NCBI GenBank assembly: GCA_930990125.1
Contig: CAKNOI010000001.1
Span: 1-64,000 of the forward strand
Reading direction: 5' to 3'
DNA: 64,000 nucleotides
Origin: an uncultured Clostridiaceae bacterium
GTDB taxonomy: Bacteria > Bacillota > Clostridia > TANB77 > CAG-508
Below the pieces are notes generated by a model. That model was not told the DNA's origin, ran no database searches, and saw only the letters and a program-made list of their open reading frames with translations. Made by a program: the position numbers and the translations under genes. Of the stretch, positions 16,888 through 26,785 are shown in pieces; position 1 is the first letter of the stretch, and each line of letters opens with the position of its first letter.

Positions 16888-17778
16888 TTATAATTTTGAA
16901 TAAAATTCTCTATCCAAATGTGAACAGATTTTGCACCAATCATTTCGGTTAACAATATTGCCAATTATTACATTGTCATTTAAAATATATGAATATTCAG
17001 ACAATGACATATTTTCAAGAGCGGGAATCCATGCATTCCCAGAATTGTCAATTAACATATAAGCGTTTTTTCTGTTGAAAGACGATTTAAACTGTAATTT
17101 GCTAATGTCATTATCGAAAACTTCTAAAACTGCCGATTGAAAATTTAAAAATTCCTTATCAGTAATTTCAAATAGTTCTCTGTTTTTTAATCCATATTTT
17201 CCCAATGGCTCATATTGAAAGATCTGCCATTTGTTGATGTAATCAAGTTTTTTTATTAATTTTGCAAGTTCATAGGCATCTTCCAAATTACCTTTATGTG
17301 CAACAGTATTAATGCAGATATATGCTCCAAATTTATTTAATTCTTCACACACTGTTAATTGTTCATTAACAATATCTACATTTGTTTGTCTGAACCGCCT
17401 AAAAATTTCATTATTTGATCCATCAATCGGTATTCCAATCACATCAACAAGTTCTGCAATTTTTTTTGCGTCCATTTTTCTAATAAGTACACCATTATCG
17501 CTTACTATATCCTTAATAATTGGACTACCAACCGTATCTAACGAAATAGTAAAACCTATTTCTTTGATTTTTTCAAGCAACTCGACAATATCTTCACGAG
17601 TTAGCGGATCTCCCCCACAAAGTGTAATTTTTTTACAGCCAGAATTGTAAACAAATTTTAAAAAGTCAATTAATTCTTTTGTTGGAATTGTTTTTCCTTT
17701 TTCCTCTTCTCGAGAAAAACTATAGCATCCTTTGCAGTGTACGAAACAACTTTGACTAACAAAAATATTCAAATGCAT
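16888..17778 (-). CDS. Radical SAM protein
   Basis: A 296-aa radical SAM enzyme. The cluster motif is CFVHCKGC (Cx3Cx2C), followed by the KITLCGGDPLTRED stretch with the SAM-binding GGDP. Other conserved-looking parts are DTVGSP and GIPIDGSN. Near the C-terminus WCKICSHLD gives two more cysteines that could bind an auxiliary cluster. ATG at 17778 is chosen with GAGGTGAG just upstream; the GTG at 17787 overlaps that site. It contains one in-frame CGG (in IFRRFRQ), unlike core genes, and its composition is very AT-rich, suggesting transfer. It is adjacent to the HIT-like remnant (35 bases). The reaction is unknown. Confidence 0.82.
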   Translation of the reverse strand: MHLNIFVSQSCFVHCKGCYSFSREEEKGKTIPTKELIDFLKFVYNSGCKKITLCGGDPLTREDIVELLEKIKEIGFTISLDTVGSPIIKDIVSDNGVLIRKMDAKKIAELVDVIGIPIDGSNNEIFRRFRQTNVDIVNEQLTVCEELNKFGAYICINTVAHKGNLEDAYELAKLIKKLDYINKWQIFQYEPLGKYGLKNRELFEITDKEFLNFQSAVLEVFDNDISKLQFKSSFNRKNAYMLIDNSGNAWIPALENMSLSEYSYILNDNVIIGNIVNRNDWCKICSHLDREFYSKL

Positions 17779-17813
17779 ACGTCTCACCTCAATTTTGCCA
17801 CAAACGTTAAATT

Positions 17814-18269
17814 CTAATTTGTTAATTTTGCATACAATTCATTGTCCAGTCTTACTAAATCAATTCTTGTAAAATACTTTCTCATCTTTTCATTATATTC
17901 TATAATTTTATTAATTTCTTCTTTGGGTTGAAAACTGCTTAAATAGCCTTTTACATCAAAATCCAATAAATCCGGTGAAGTTGTACCTTCAACAGGAACT
18001 AACCAAAAATGTACATTAACGAATACATCAGATTTCTCATTTGAAAGCAAATGTGCATAGTTTAAACCTAATTCCTTTCTCATTCCTTCCTTGGCCTTCT
18101 TTAGAATAAATGAATACCTGAGAAATGTAACATCATCTAAAAGATCAAATGCTCTGTATGTTTTGTTTAAACCAAAAATATAAAAACCAGGGCATGGATA
18201 TTTAGGATCTGCTCTTACAACAATACCATTATTTTCATTCTTGACTATACGTCTAAAAATTGTTATTAT
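17814..18269 (-). pseudogene. HIT-like protein, 5' end missing
   Basis: An open frame of 151 codons running from just after a TAA at 18270. It reads like the HIT/diadenosine-hydrolase fold: CPGFYIFGLNKTYRAFDLLD, then YAHLLSNEKSDVF and NVHFWLVPV. No ATG, GTG or TTG occurs before the conserved part; the first ATG (18083) lies in the middle of the fold, and only ATT is available earlier. The HxHxHxx triad is degenerate (NVHFW), so catalysis is doubtful. It is either a remnant or uses an unusual start. The promoter side of the divergent phosphatase gene (18306) may have replaced its 5' end. Confidence 0.6.
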
Positions 18270-18305
18270 TTAATAAAATATTTTTGGAAGGGAATTTTAA
18301 TTATT

Positions 18306-19046
18306 ATGTATTATAGATACAGTAACTTAGACATACTAAAAGAAACTAAAACACCTTACCCTTATATAGAGAAATTAAATATTTTACTAATTCGTCATGG
18401 TGAATCTGAAGTAAACGCACTACAAGCTGATTATAAAAGTTTAGGTAAACCATTGACTGAAGATTTAAAAATAGAGGATGCATTGGTCAAATTGACAAGT
18501 GTTGGAATTGAGCAAGCTAACCAGCTAGGTATCTCATTGAAAAATTATATGCAAAAGCAACACATCTCTAATAATGATGTTTTAATACTAGTTTCCCCAT
18601 ATGAACGAGCTAGACAAACTTTTGAAATTGCCAATAAGCATTTGGGATTTACCGAAAGAGCACAAAATATCGTTGTATTAAATTCTTTAATTGAACAATC
18701 TTTTGGCGCCTTTCATATGATTAGTAGAGATGTAAAGAAGGCAGTTTACCCTAAAATATATGAAGAATGTGTTAGAAATTCCATAACATATTTTAGACCC
18801 ACCTTTTTAGGTGAGTCACCATTTGATGTATGCAATAGACTTTGGAGTGCAATTTATTTTATAAAAGATTATACTAGTGAAAATAATATTAAAAATGTAT
18901 TTATTTTTGGTCATGGTAATGCTAATAAGTGTATGCTTATGAATCTTTTAAATTTGCCTCCAGAATTTTACAATGACTTTCCTAAAGCAAATAATTCTTC
19001 TATTATTCATATTAATAAAGGTAAAGTTATTCCTTTTAAGATATAG
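18306..19046 (+). CDS. Histidine phosphatase family protein
   Basis: A 246-aa branch-1 histidine phosphatase. LNILLIRHGESEVNA carries the phospho-accepting His of the RHGE motif; LVSPYERARQT and the late IFGHGNANKCM supply the other conserved Arg and His. Family members dephosphorylate sugars, nucleotides or other small molecules. It is the only + strand gene of the cassette, divergent from the HIT-like frame, and ends in its own terminator. The start follows GGAAGGGA. The substrate is unknown. Confidence 0.85.
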   Translation: MYYRYSNLDILKETKTPYPYIEKLNILLIRHGESEVNALQADYKSLGKPLTEDLKIEDALVKLTSVGIEQANQLGISLKNYMQKQHISNNDVLILVSPYERARQTFEIANKHLGFTERAQNIVVLNSLIEQSFGAFHMISRDVKKAVYPKIYEECVRNSITYFRPTFLGESPFDVCNRLWSAIYFIKDYTSENNIKNVFIFGHGNANKCMLMNLLNLPPEFYNDFPKANNSSIIHINKGKVIPFKI

Positions 19047-19070
19047 AACTATATTACTATAGTTCTTTTA
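19045..19070 (+). terminator. Terminator of the histidine phosphatase gene
   Basis: AGAACTATA, TTAC loop, TATAGTTCT followed by TTTTA, starting at the stop codon. Confidence 0.75.
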
Positions 19071-19097
19071 AATTAGCTCAATTCTTCTCTCTTTCTG

Positions 19098-19658
19098 TTA
19101 AAGATTTTGTTCATGAACCACTTTGCACGGGTTTCCATAGGCAATGGTATTAGGCGGAATGTCTTTGGTTACTATGCTTCCTGCTCCTATGGTTACGTTG
19201 TCTCCTATGGTTACTCCTGGGAGGACTACTACATTTCCTCCTATCCATACATTATTTCCAATAGTAATTGGTTTGGCATATTCTAAACCTTGGTTTCTTA
19301 GCTTTATCTCTTTTGGGTGTCCTGCTGTGTAAAAGCCACAGTTTGGTCCAATAAATACATTATCTCCAAAGGTTACTTTTGCAGCATCTAAAATAACGCT
19401 GTTATGATTCATGTAAAAGTTCTCTCCTATTTCTATTTGGTAGCCATAGTCACAATAAAAATTGGATTCAATTAAAAAGTTTTCTTTGGTCTTTCCTAAA
19501 ATTTGCTTCATTACTTCTTTTCTCTTTTCTTTTTCGGATGGTTGAATAGAGTTATACAAAAAGCATAGATTTTTTGCCTTTTCTCTTTCTTGTATCATTT
19601 CTTGGTTATAATTAGCGTCATAAAGTTCACCGCTATCTCTTTTTTCCTTTTCTGTCAT
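19098..19658 (-). CDS. Maltose/galactoside O-acetyltransferase family protein
   Basis: A 186-aa left-handed beta-helix acetyltransferase of the Maa/LacA group. The N-terminal Mac domain contains GELYDANYNQEM; hexapeptide repeats follow, with catalytic-His block FYTAGHP and the GNNVWIGGNVVVLPGVTIG coils. It moves acetyl from acetyl-CoA to a sugar hydroxyl. Lengths of 180-200 aa are normal for the family. It sits 21 bases downstream of the deacetylase gene and probably shares its transcript, suggesting cell-wall or surface-sugar metabolism, though this family often acts on free sugars. Confidence 0.88.
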   Translation of the reverse strand: MTEKEKRDSGELYDANYNQEMIQEREKAKNLCFLYNSIQPSEKEKRKEVMKQILGKTKENFLIESNFYCDYGYQIEIGENFYMNHNSVILDAAKVTFGDNVFIGPNCGFYTAGHPKEIKLRNQGLEYAKPITIGNNVWIGGNVVVLPGVTIGDNVTIGAGSIVTKDIPPNTIAYGNPCKVVHEQNL

Positions 19659-19679
19659 TTTCTCTTCCTTCCTTTCATT

Positions 19680-21128
19680 TTAATTGGCAACATGATGGGT
19701 TACCATTGGTGTAGACATCGTAATTTTTTCAAAAGAGTATCCATTTTGTCTTCCATAGTCAATAATATCTGCTATAGCATCTAGAGTATAGGTATTACCT
19801 GCTTTGTCGTGCATTAATACTACATTGGCTCTATTTTTTCTTAAAGCCGTTGTTACATTTTGAAATACACCTTCTTTTGATGTAGTGTCTCCTGCATCTC
19901 CTGAGCTTACATTCCAGTCAAAATAATGATAACCTTTTCCTACCACTAATCTTGTAAGTCTTGTCATAATTCCTGGGTTAAAGGAACTAACCTCATTAGA
20001 GCTACCACCTGGGAATCTAGTAAGATACGTATTAATACCAGTGGTAGCATATATTTTTTGTCGCATACTTTCTATGTTTTCCATATAGGCTTCTTCAGAA
20101 GCATAAATTTTTTGATAATCATGAGAATAACCATGAATAGCAATACTATGTCCTTCATTTACAATGCGTTTTACTAAGTATTCTTTGCTTGTATCATAAT
20201 TTAAAATAAAAAACGTTGCTTTTACATTTTTTTGTTGTAAGACATCTAATAATTTTGGTGTAATATCTTTACTAGGGCCATCATCAAAAGTTAAATAAAT
20301 AGTACCGGAAGTACCCGCATTGGTATTTCCGGTATCGGATGTTTGCCTAGAAAGTACCGTTACGGTAAGCGATTTTTCTGCTGTATTTCCACTTTTATCG
20401 GTTACACGATAGGTAATAACATAATCTCCTGGTGTAGAAGTATCTACTTCTCCTCTTGTTTGAATTTGTTTACTTAAATCCCCATCTATTTCATCGGTTG
20501 CTGTCGCACCTTTATCTTCAAATTTTTCGCCTTGTCGTAGCATAATAATATCAGATTCACTATTTAAGGTAATAACAGGAGGCACATCATCTATTCGCTG
20601 TACTGTTCTTTCTACTATTGTTTGGTTACCAGATGTATCTATACAGCTATAACGGTAAGTATCTTGCATTGTATTTACTGGAATTTTTTGAACAGTTACT
20701 TTGCTAGTAAGGTCTCCGTCATAGTTATCGGTTGCTGTAAAACCTGGTTCTTCATATGTTACTGTATAGGATTGCTTAATAAAATCTCCACCATTTAGTA
20801 CGATTTGTGGTCCTGTTGTGTCTACCACTTCATAAGTTTGGGTATAGGTTTCTTTCCAAAACAGATATTGAAACTCATATTGTACCTCGTACAATCCTAA
20901 TTTAGAAGTATCTATTCCCTTTATTACTCTAACGGAATTGGAAATATCTTTTCCATGGTACATTACCTTTGGTATTTCATACTGTACCTCTGTATTTACT
21001 TCTACTGATACAGGTCCTTCTGAAAACACTACCTTTGGTTTTTGTAAAAAATAAAATGCTACTACCCCTAATATAACCAAAAACACTAAAAGAATTACTA
21101 CAATTAATACAATCTCTTTTCTTTTCAT
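19680..21128 (-). CDS. Membrane-anchored polysaccharide deacetylase with Ig-like domains
   Basis: A 482-aa protein: N-terminal membrane helix (about residues 6-28), two or three DUF5011-type Ig-like repeats (for example DNYDGDLTSKVTV and DEIDGDLSKQIQTRG), a short linker, then a NodB deacetylase domain from about residue 275. Motifs: TFDDGPS, the metal-binding HGYSH, FPGGSS, DWNVSSGD and the VLMHD block. These enzymes N-deacetylate peptidoglycan GlcNAc or other chitin-like sugars outside the cell. Its promoter is at 21152-21180. The divergent M23 peptidase gene also acts on the wall. Confidence 0.9.
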   Translation of the reverse strand: MKRKEIVLIVVILLVFLVILGVVAFYFLQKPKVVFSEGPVSVEVNTEVQYEIPKVMYHGKDISNSVRVIKGIDTSKLGLYEVQYEFQYLFWKETYTQTYEVVDTTGPQIVLNGGDFIKQSYTVTYEEPGFTATDNYDGDLTSKVTVQKIPVNTMQDTYRYSCIDTSGNQTIVERTVQRIDDVPPVITLNSESDIIMLRQGEKFEDKGATATDEIDGDLSKQIQTRGEVDTSTPGDYVITYRVTDKSGNTAEKSLTVTVLSRQTSDTGNTNAGTSGTIYLTFDDGPSKDITPKLLDVLQQKNVKATFFILNYDTSKEYLVKRIVNEGHSIAIHGYSHDYQKIYASEEAYMENIESMRQKIYATTGINTYLTRFPGGSSNEVSSFNPGIMTRLTRLVVGKGYHYFDWNVSSGDAGDTTSKEGVFQNVTTALRKNRANVVLMHDKAGNTYTLDAIADIIDYGRQNGYSFEKITMSTPMVTHHVAN

Positions 21129-21151
21129 CTTTCGACACCTTTTTTTATTTT

Positions 21152-21180
21152 ATTGTATCATGTTTTTTAAGTTTCGTCAT
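21152..21180 (-). promoter_or_regulatory. Promoter of the polysaccharide deacetylase gene
   Basis: ATGACG, 17 bases, TACAAT with an extended TGA before the -10, on the minus strand. Confidence 0.6.
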
Positions 21181-21238
21181 TGTTTTTTTAATATTTTTTT
21201 CCTTAGCACATATATTTACCATAAAGGGGGAAACTAGT

Positions 21239-22285
21239 TTGTTTATTAAAAGCTTTCGTATTCGTAAACCACAACTTATTTTACTCATTCTTGCTATTTT
21301 TATTATTGTTGTATTCCTTAGCACTTTGATTGGTAGTTACTTTATTTCACTTGCTACCGATGAAGAGGAAAAAGAGTATATTAAGTGGGTAGATTTTACC
21401 CCTACTGCTTCTGTTTTAGAAAAGCTTACTAAACTTGATATTGAGTCACATGAGAAAGAAGCGGATTTACAATACGATTGGATTGAATTACTTGCCTATC
21501 TTGCTAGTTTATATGGTGGAAATTTTAAAAGTTACCGTGAAAAAGATTTGGAAGATTTACTATCTAAGCTGCAATCTGGTCAGACAATGGAAGAACTTAC
21601 TAAAGACAAAAAGAATTACTCTTATTATTTAGAGGCTTACCAAGCTGTTTTAAGTGGATTTATTGGGAACTATGCCATAGAAACCGTACAAGAAAACGGA
21701 GAAAAAAGTTATGAAGAAAGATATGGGTTAAAAGCATTTTTGCCAATTGCTAAAAATTATTCTTTTAGCCACTATGATGACTTTGGAAATGCTCGTTCCT
21801 ATGGGTTTAATAGAAAACATTTAGGAAATGATTTAATGGGTAGTATTGGAACTCCTATTATTGCGGTAGAATCTGGTATAGTAGAAGCGGCAGGTTGGAA
21901 CCAATATGGCGGATGGAGGATTGGTATTCGTAGTTTTGATAAAAAACGATATTACTATTATGCTCATTTGCGAAAAGACCATCCTTTTGCCCAAGATATA
22001 GAAGAAGGAAAAATAGTAAAAGCCGGAGATGTCATTGGCTATTTAGGAATGACTGGTTACAGTACCAAAGAAAATGTAAATAACATTAACGTACCACACC
22101 TTCACTTTGGAATGCAACTTATTTTTGATGAGTCCCAAAAAGAAGGAAATAATGAAATTTGGATTGATGTGTATTCTATTATAGAATTTTTAAAGAAAAA
22201 CCGTTCTGAAGTATATCTAGAAGATACTAGTACTAAAGAATATGCAAGAAAATACGACATTATGCTACCTGAGATGCCAGAATAA
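21239..22285 (+). CDS. Membrane-anchored M23 (LytM-type) endopeptidase
   Basis: A 348-aa protein with an N-terminal membrane helix (about residues 13-34), a helical linker region and a C-terminal peptidase M23 domain. The zinc ligands are visible: HLGNDLMG (HxxxD), YYAHL and PHLHFGMQL (HxH). It cleaves peptide cross-links in peptidoglycan. The start is TTG at 21239, 8 bases after a GGGGG ribosome site; no ATG is suitably placed. It is divergent from the deacetylase gene. A SpoIIQ-like role is possible but unproven. Confidence 0.87.
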   Translation: MFIKSFRIRKPQLILLILAIFIIVVFLSTLIGSYFISLATDEEEKEYIKWVDFTPTASVLEKLTKLDIESHEKEADLQYDWIELLAYLASLYGGNFKSYREKDLEDLLSKLQSGQTMEELTKDKKNYSYYLEAYQAVLSGFIGNYAIETVQENGEKSYEERYGLKAFLPIAKNYSFSHYDDFGNARSYGFNRKHLGNDLMGSIGTPIIAVESGIVEAAGWNQYGGWRIGIRSFDKKRYYYYAHLRKDHPFAQDIEEGKIVKAGDVIGYLGMTGYSTKENVNNINVPHLHFGMQLIFDESQKEGNNEIWIDVYSIIEFLKKNRSEVYLEDTSTKEYARKYDIMLPEMPE

Positions 22286-22312
22286 GAAAAGTAGCTTTAC
22301 TATAAGAAAAGA

Positions 22313-22346
22313 AAAAAGCATTGCTTTCATAAACAATGCCTTTTTC
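22313..22346. terminator. Terminator between the M23 gene and ppdK
   Basis: AAAAAAGCATTG, loop, CAATGCCTTTTT between convergent genes; it can work in both directions. Confidence 0.7.
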
Positions 22347-22356
22347 CTTTTTCCCT

Positions 22357-24984
22357 TTATGCTCTTGGATTTTTAATTGCAGCTTGTGCAGCAGCAAGTC
22401 TTGCGATTGGAACTCTAAATGGTGAGCAAGATACATAAGTTAATCCAATATTATGGCAGAACTCAACTGTTGGTGGGTTTCCTCCATGCTCTCCACAAAT
22501 TCCAAGTTTAATATCTGGTCTTGTTTGTTTTCCTAAATCTACTGCCATTTTTACTAATTTACCAACACCTACTTGGTCTAATTTAGCAAATGGGTCAGAT
22601 TCATAAATCTTTTTATCATAGTAGTCATTTAAGAATTTACCAGCATCATCACGGCTAAATCCAAATGTCATTTGAGTTAAATCGTTTGTTCCAAAAGAGA
22701 AGAACTCAGCTTCTTTTGCAATTTCATCTGCTGTTAGGGCAGCTCTTGGTATTTCAATCATAGTACCAACATGGTATTCTAATTTTACACCAGCTTCTTT
22801 GATGATTTCATCTGCTACGCGAACAACAATGTCTTTTACATATTTTAATTCTTTTACTTCTCCAACAAGTGGAATCATAATTTCTGGAACAACATTCATT
22901 CCTTCTTTGTTTACATTAATAGCAGCTTCAATAATTGCTCTTGTTTGCATTTCTGCAATTTCTGGATAAGTTACATCTAGACGGCATCCACGATGTCCCA
23001 TCATTGGGTTAAATTCGTGTAATCCTTCTACAATGGTTTTTAATTCTTCAAAAGACATTCCCATTTCTTTTGCTAATGCTCTAATATCTTCATCTTCATG
23101 AGGAACAAACTCATGTAATGGTGGATCTAAGAAACGAATGGTTACTGGGTATCCTTTCATAGTTCTATATAGTTCTTCAAAGTCTCCTCTTTGCATTGGA
23201 AGAATTTTTGCTAAAGCTTTTGCTCTTTGTTCTGGTGTTTTAGAAACAATCATTTCACGAATAGCAGCAATTCTATCTGGTGCAAAGAACATATGCTCTG
23301 TTCTACATAATCCAATACCTTCTGCTCCAAAATCATATGCTTGTTTTGCATCTCTTGGAGTATCTGCATTGGTTCTTACTTTTAATTGTCTGTATTGGTC
23401 AGCCCATCCCATTAAAGTAGCAAAGTTACCTGTTACAGCAGCTTCTACTGTAGGGATTTTTTCTCCGTATACATTTCCGGTAGAACCATCAAGAGAAATA
23501 TATTCTCCTTCTTTCACTTTTCTACCATCTGGTAATACAAAATATTTTTCTTCTTCATTAACAACAATGTCACCACATCCAGCAACACAGCATGTACCCA
23601 TACCACGAGCAACAACTGCTGCATGAGATGTCATTCCACCTCTTACTGTTAAAATACCTTTGCAGGCAACCATACCTTCAATATCTTCTGGTGAAGTTTC
23701 TAGTCTTACTAATACTAGTTCTTTTTCTCCTGCTTTGTGAAGTTCTACTGCTCTTTCTGCAGTAAATACTACTTTACCAGTAGCAGCTCCTGGAGATGCA
23801 GCTAAACCTTTTGCTACTACTTTAGCAGCTTTTAGTGCAGTTTGGTCAAAGTTTGGATGTAATAATTGGTCTAATTGGTTTGGCTCTACTCTTAGTACAG
23901 CTTCTTTTTCTGTAATCATTCCTTCTTTTACTAAATCCACTGCAATTTGTAATGCTGCATTAGCTGTTCTTTTTCCATTTCTTGTTTGTAAGAAATATAG
24001 TTTTCCAGCTTCTATAGTAAATTCCATATCTTGCATATCTCTAAAGTGTTTTTCTAGTTTATTAGCATACATTACAAAATCTTCGTATGCTTTTGGATTT
24101 ACTTGTTTTAATGTATCAATATGTTGTGGTGTTCTAATTCCAGCAACAACGTCTTCTCCTTGTGCATTCATTAAATATTCACCAAAGATTTTGTTTTCAC
24201 CTGTTGCAGGGTTTCTTGTGAAGGCAACACCTGTTCCACAATCATCTCCCATGTTTCCGAAAACCATTTGTTGTACGTTTACAGCAGTTCCCCAATCACT
24301 TGGAATATCGTTTAATCTTCTGTAAGTAATAGCTCTTGCATTATTCCAAGAACGGAATACGGCTTTTACAGCTTCCATTAATTGTAGTTTCGCATCTGTA
24401 GGAAATTCTTCATTTTTTTGTTCTTTGTAGATTCCTTTAAAGATTTCTACTAATTCTTTTAAATCTTCTGCTGTAAGTTCTGTATCTAATTTTACTCCTC
24501 TTTTTTCTTTCATTTCATCAATAGCGTTTTCAAATAATGGTTTTGGTATTTCCATTACAACATCGCTAAACATTTGAATAAATCTACGGTAACTATCATA
24601 AGCAAATCTTTCATTCTTAGAAGCAATATATTCTGCAACTTCTGGGGTCATACCTAAATTTAATACAGTATCCATCATACCTGGCATAGACGCTCTTGCA
24701 CCAGAACGTACAGAAACTAGTAACGGATTTGTTTTATCTCCTAATTTTTTACCAGTCATCTCTTCTAATTTTGCAAGAGATTCCATAATCTGGTCTTCAA
24801 TTTCTTTAGAAATTGTTTCTCCGTCTTCATAATATTTTGTACAAGCCTCTGTTGTAACGGTGAAACCTTGTGGAATTGGAAGTCCTAGGGATGTCATTTC
24901 TGCTAAGTTAGCTCCTTTACCACCTAATAGTTCACGCATATCCTTGTTACCTTCACTAAAAAGGTATACATACTTATGACTCAT
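22357..24984 (-). CDS. ppdK: Pyruvate, phosphate dikinase
   Basis: An 875-aa PPDK. The N-terminal ATP-grasp domain starts LGGKGANLAEMTSLGLP. The swivelling phosphohistidine domain carries GGMTSHAAVVARGMG (catalytic His near 453). The C-terminal PEP/pyruvate barrel has TNDLTQMTFGFSRDD and CGEHGGNP (active Cys near 833). It interconverts ATP + Pi + pyruvate with AMP + PPi + PEP; in anaerobic Clostridia it usually runs in a PPi-linked glycolysis. AGGAGG precedes the ATG by 6 bases. A TTTGCA-18-TATAAT promoter (25035-25064) lies upstream. No in-frame CGG was found. Confidence 0.97.
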   Translation of the reverse strand: MSHKYVYLFSEGNKDMRELLGGKGANLAEMTSLGLPIPQGFTVTTEACTKYYEDGETISKEIEDQIMESLAKLEEMTGKKLGDKTNPLLVSVRSGARASMPGMMDTVLNLGMTPEVAEYIASKNERFAYDSYRRFIQMFSDVVMEIPKPLFENAIDEMKEKRGVKLDTELTAEDLKELVEIFKGIYKEQKNEEFPTDAKLQLMEAVKAVFRSWNNARAITYRRLNDIPSDWGTAVNVQQMVFGNMGDDCGTGVAFTRNPATGENKIFGEYLMNAQGEDVVAGIRTPQHIDTLKQVNPKAYEDFVMYANKLEKHFRDMQDMEFTIEAGKLYFLQTRNGKRTANAALQIAVDLVKEGMITEKEAVLRVEPNQLDQLLHPNFDQTALKAAKVVAKGLAASPGAATGKVVFTAERAVELHKAGEKELVLVRLETSPEDIEGMVACKGILTVRGGMTSHAAVVARGMGTCCVAGCGDIVVNEEEKYFVLPDGRKVKEGEYISLDGSTGNVYGEKIPTVEAAVTGNFATLMGWADQYRQLKVRTNADTPRDAKQAYDFGAEGIGLCRTEHMFFAPDRIAAIREMIVSKTPEQRAKALAKILPMQRGDFEELYRTMKGYPVTIRFLDPPLHEFVPHEDEDIRALAKEMGMSFEELKTIVEGLHEFNPMMGHRGCRLDVTYPEIAEMQTRAIIEAAINVNKEGMNVVPEIMIPLVGEVKELKYVKDIVVRVADEIIKEAGVKLEYHVGTMIEIPRAALTADEIAKEAEFFSFGTNDLTQMTFGFSRDDAGKFLNDYYDKKIYESDPFAKLDQVGVGKLVKMAVDLGKQTRPDIKLGICGEHGGNPPTVEFCHNIGLTYVSCSPFRVPIARLAAAQAAIKNPRA

Positions 24985-25034
24985 AAAAAACCTCCTTGAA
25001 TTTTTGTTTTTTGCTTTTCTAAGCTCACGTCCTC

Positions 25035-25064
25035 ATTATATATCACATCTTTTAGAATTGCAAA
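25035..25064 (-). promoter_or_regulatory. Promoter of ppdK
   Basis: TTTGCA, 18 bases, TATAAT on the minus strand, between glyS and ppdK. Confidence 0.55.
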
Positions 25065-25111
25065 CTTTTTTGGAAAATTTGTCCAAATTTCTATTCTTAT
25101 CTATTGGTATA

Positions 25112-26494
25112 TTAAAATTTAACTTTTTCTGCTAACCAATTTGGTAATTCTGCTATTTTTACTCTTACTTGCTCCATGGTATCTCTATCACGAATGGTAA
25201 CAGATTCATCTTCTAAGGTATCAAAATCTATCGTAACGCAATATGGTGTTCCAATTTCGTCTTCTCTACGATAACGTTTTCCAATACTTCCTGCTTCATC
25301 GTAATCGCACATAAAGTCTTTTGTTAACATAGTATATACTTCTTCTGCTTTTTCTGATAATTTTTTAGAAAGGGGAAGTACGGCTACCTTATATGGTGCT
25401 AAGAAAGGATGTAAATGTAAAACGGTTCTTACATCTCCTTCTCCTACCTCTTCTTCCTCATATGCATTGCAAAGGAAAGCAAGTGCAACACGGTCGCATC
25501 CTAAAGATGGTTCTACACAATATGGTACAAATTTTTCTCCTGTTTCTTGGTCTAAGTAGTTAAAGTCTTCTTTTGAATGATTCATATGTTGGGTTAAATC
25601 GTAATTTGTTCTATTAGCAATTCCCCAAAGCTCTCCCCAGCCAAATGGGAATAAAAATTCTATATCGGTTGTTCCTTTGCTATAAAAACTTAATTCTTCT
25701 TTACTGTGGTCACGAAGTCTCATGTTTTCTTCTTTCATACCTAAGCTTAAAAGCCAATTTTTACAGAATGTTCTCCAATATTCAAACCATTCCATGTCTG
25801 TTCCTGGTTTACAGAAAAATTCTAGTTCCATTTGCTCAAATTCACGAGTACGGAAAGTAAAGTTACCTGGTGTAATTTCGTTACGGAAAGATTTACCTAT
25901 TTGTGCAATTCCCATTGGAAGTTTTCTTCTGGTGGTTCTTAGTACATTTTTAAAGTTAACAAAAATACCTTGTGCCGTTTCTGGTCTTAAATATAACTCT
26001 GCTGAACTATCTTCGGTAACGCCTTGAAATGTTTTAAACATCAAATTAAATTTACGAATACCTGTAAAATTTTCTTTTCCACAGTTTGGACAAGCAATAT
26101 GATGTTCTTGCATATAGGCAATCATTTTTTCATCTGGCCATCCATCTACTACTTCTTCACAATGATGCTCATGCATCCATTCTTCTATTAGTTTATCAGC
26201 TCTGTGTCTTGTTTTACACTCTTTACAGTCAATTAAAGGATCGCTAAATCCGCCTACGTGACCAGAAGCCATCCATGTTTCTGGGTTCATTAAAATAGCA
26301 GCATCTAATCCTACATTATATTTACTTTCTTGTACAAATTTTTTCATCCAAGCCTTTTTTACGTTATTTTTAAATTCTGCACCCAAAGGACCATAATCCC
26401 AAGTGTTGGCTAATCCTCCGTAAATTTCAGACCCAGGATAAATATATCCTCTTGCCTTACATAAGTTTACAATTTTGTCCATTGACTCTACCAT
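25112..26494 (-). CDS. glyS: Glycyl-tRNA synthetase, single-chain type
   Basis: A 460-aa class II synthetase of the alpha2 (eukaryote-like/GlyQS single-chain) type. Class II motifs are visible: [14 protein letters not shown] (motif 2 region), [25 protein letters not shown] and [14 protein letters not shown] (motif 3). The C-terminal anticodon-binding domain begins near residue 350 ([13 protein letters not shown]). Zinc-ligand-like CKECKTRH and CPNCGKENF pairs lie in the insertion. It is preceded by AGGAGG 7 bases before the ATG and by a T-box leader, so expression should rise when uncharged tRNA-Gly accumulates. Confidence 0.97.
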   Translation of the reverse strand: MVESMDKIVNLCKARGYIYPGSEIYGGLANTWDYGPLGAEFKNNVKKAWMKKFVQESKYNVGLDAAILMNPETWMASGHVGGFSDPLIDCKECKTRHRADKLIEEWMHEHHCEEVVDGWPDEKMIAYMQEHHIACPNCGKENFTGIRKFNLMFKTFQGVTEDSSAELYLRPETAQGIFVNFKNVLRTTRRKLPMGIAQIGKSFRNEITPGNFTFRTREFEQMELEFFCKPGTDMEWFEYWRTFCKNWLLSLGMKEENMRLRDHSKEELSFYSKGTTDIEFLFPFGWGELWGIANRTNYDLTQHMNHSKEDFNYLDQETGEKFVPYCVEPSLGCDRVALAFLCNAYEEEEVGEGDVRTVLHLHPFLAPYKVAVLPLSKKLSEKAEEVYTMLTKDFMCDYDEAGSIGKRYRREDEIGTPYCVTIDFDTLEDESVTIRDRDTMEQVRVKIAELPNWLAEKVKF

Positions 26495-26520
26495 AAAGTT
26501 ACCTCCTTAAAAAATATATC

Positions 26521-26735
26521 AAAAAAACTTCCGCCACCTAGCATACGCTAGGGACGAAAGTTTAATTTCCGCGGTTCCACCCTATTTGATACTACCTTCT
26601 GGTACTATCCTCTTTTTTTATCTTGCTCCAAAGTTCCCCATATATATCCCTATTGTTAGCTTTCACCTTACCTAACTCTCTTTTAAATAGTCTTTTATAC
26701 TTTTTCTTTATCTACGCAATTTTTCCTGATGTGCT
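26521..26735 (-). promoter_or_regulatory. T-box leader (glyS)
   Basis: On the minus strand the T-box sequence AGGGTGGAACCGCG lies at 26570-26583. It is followed by a terminator stem (CTTTCGTC...CCTAGC, GTAT loop, GCTAGG...GGCGGAAG) ending in a run of seven T at about 26521-26527. The upstream part of the leader (about 26600-26735) would hold stem I and the glycine specifier, which I did not assign. Uncharged tRNA-Gly pairing with the T-box would disrupt the terminator. Confidence 0.93.
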
Positions 26736-26737
26736 TT

Positions 26738-26766
26738 ATTGTATCAGTATTTTAACCACAAGTCAA
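26738..26766 (-). promoter_or_regulatory. Promoter of glyS
   Basis: TTGACT, 17 bases, TACAAT with an extended TGA, immediately upstream of the T-box leader. Confidence 0.85.
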
Positions 26767-26785
26767 TACATTTATGCAAGAAATT

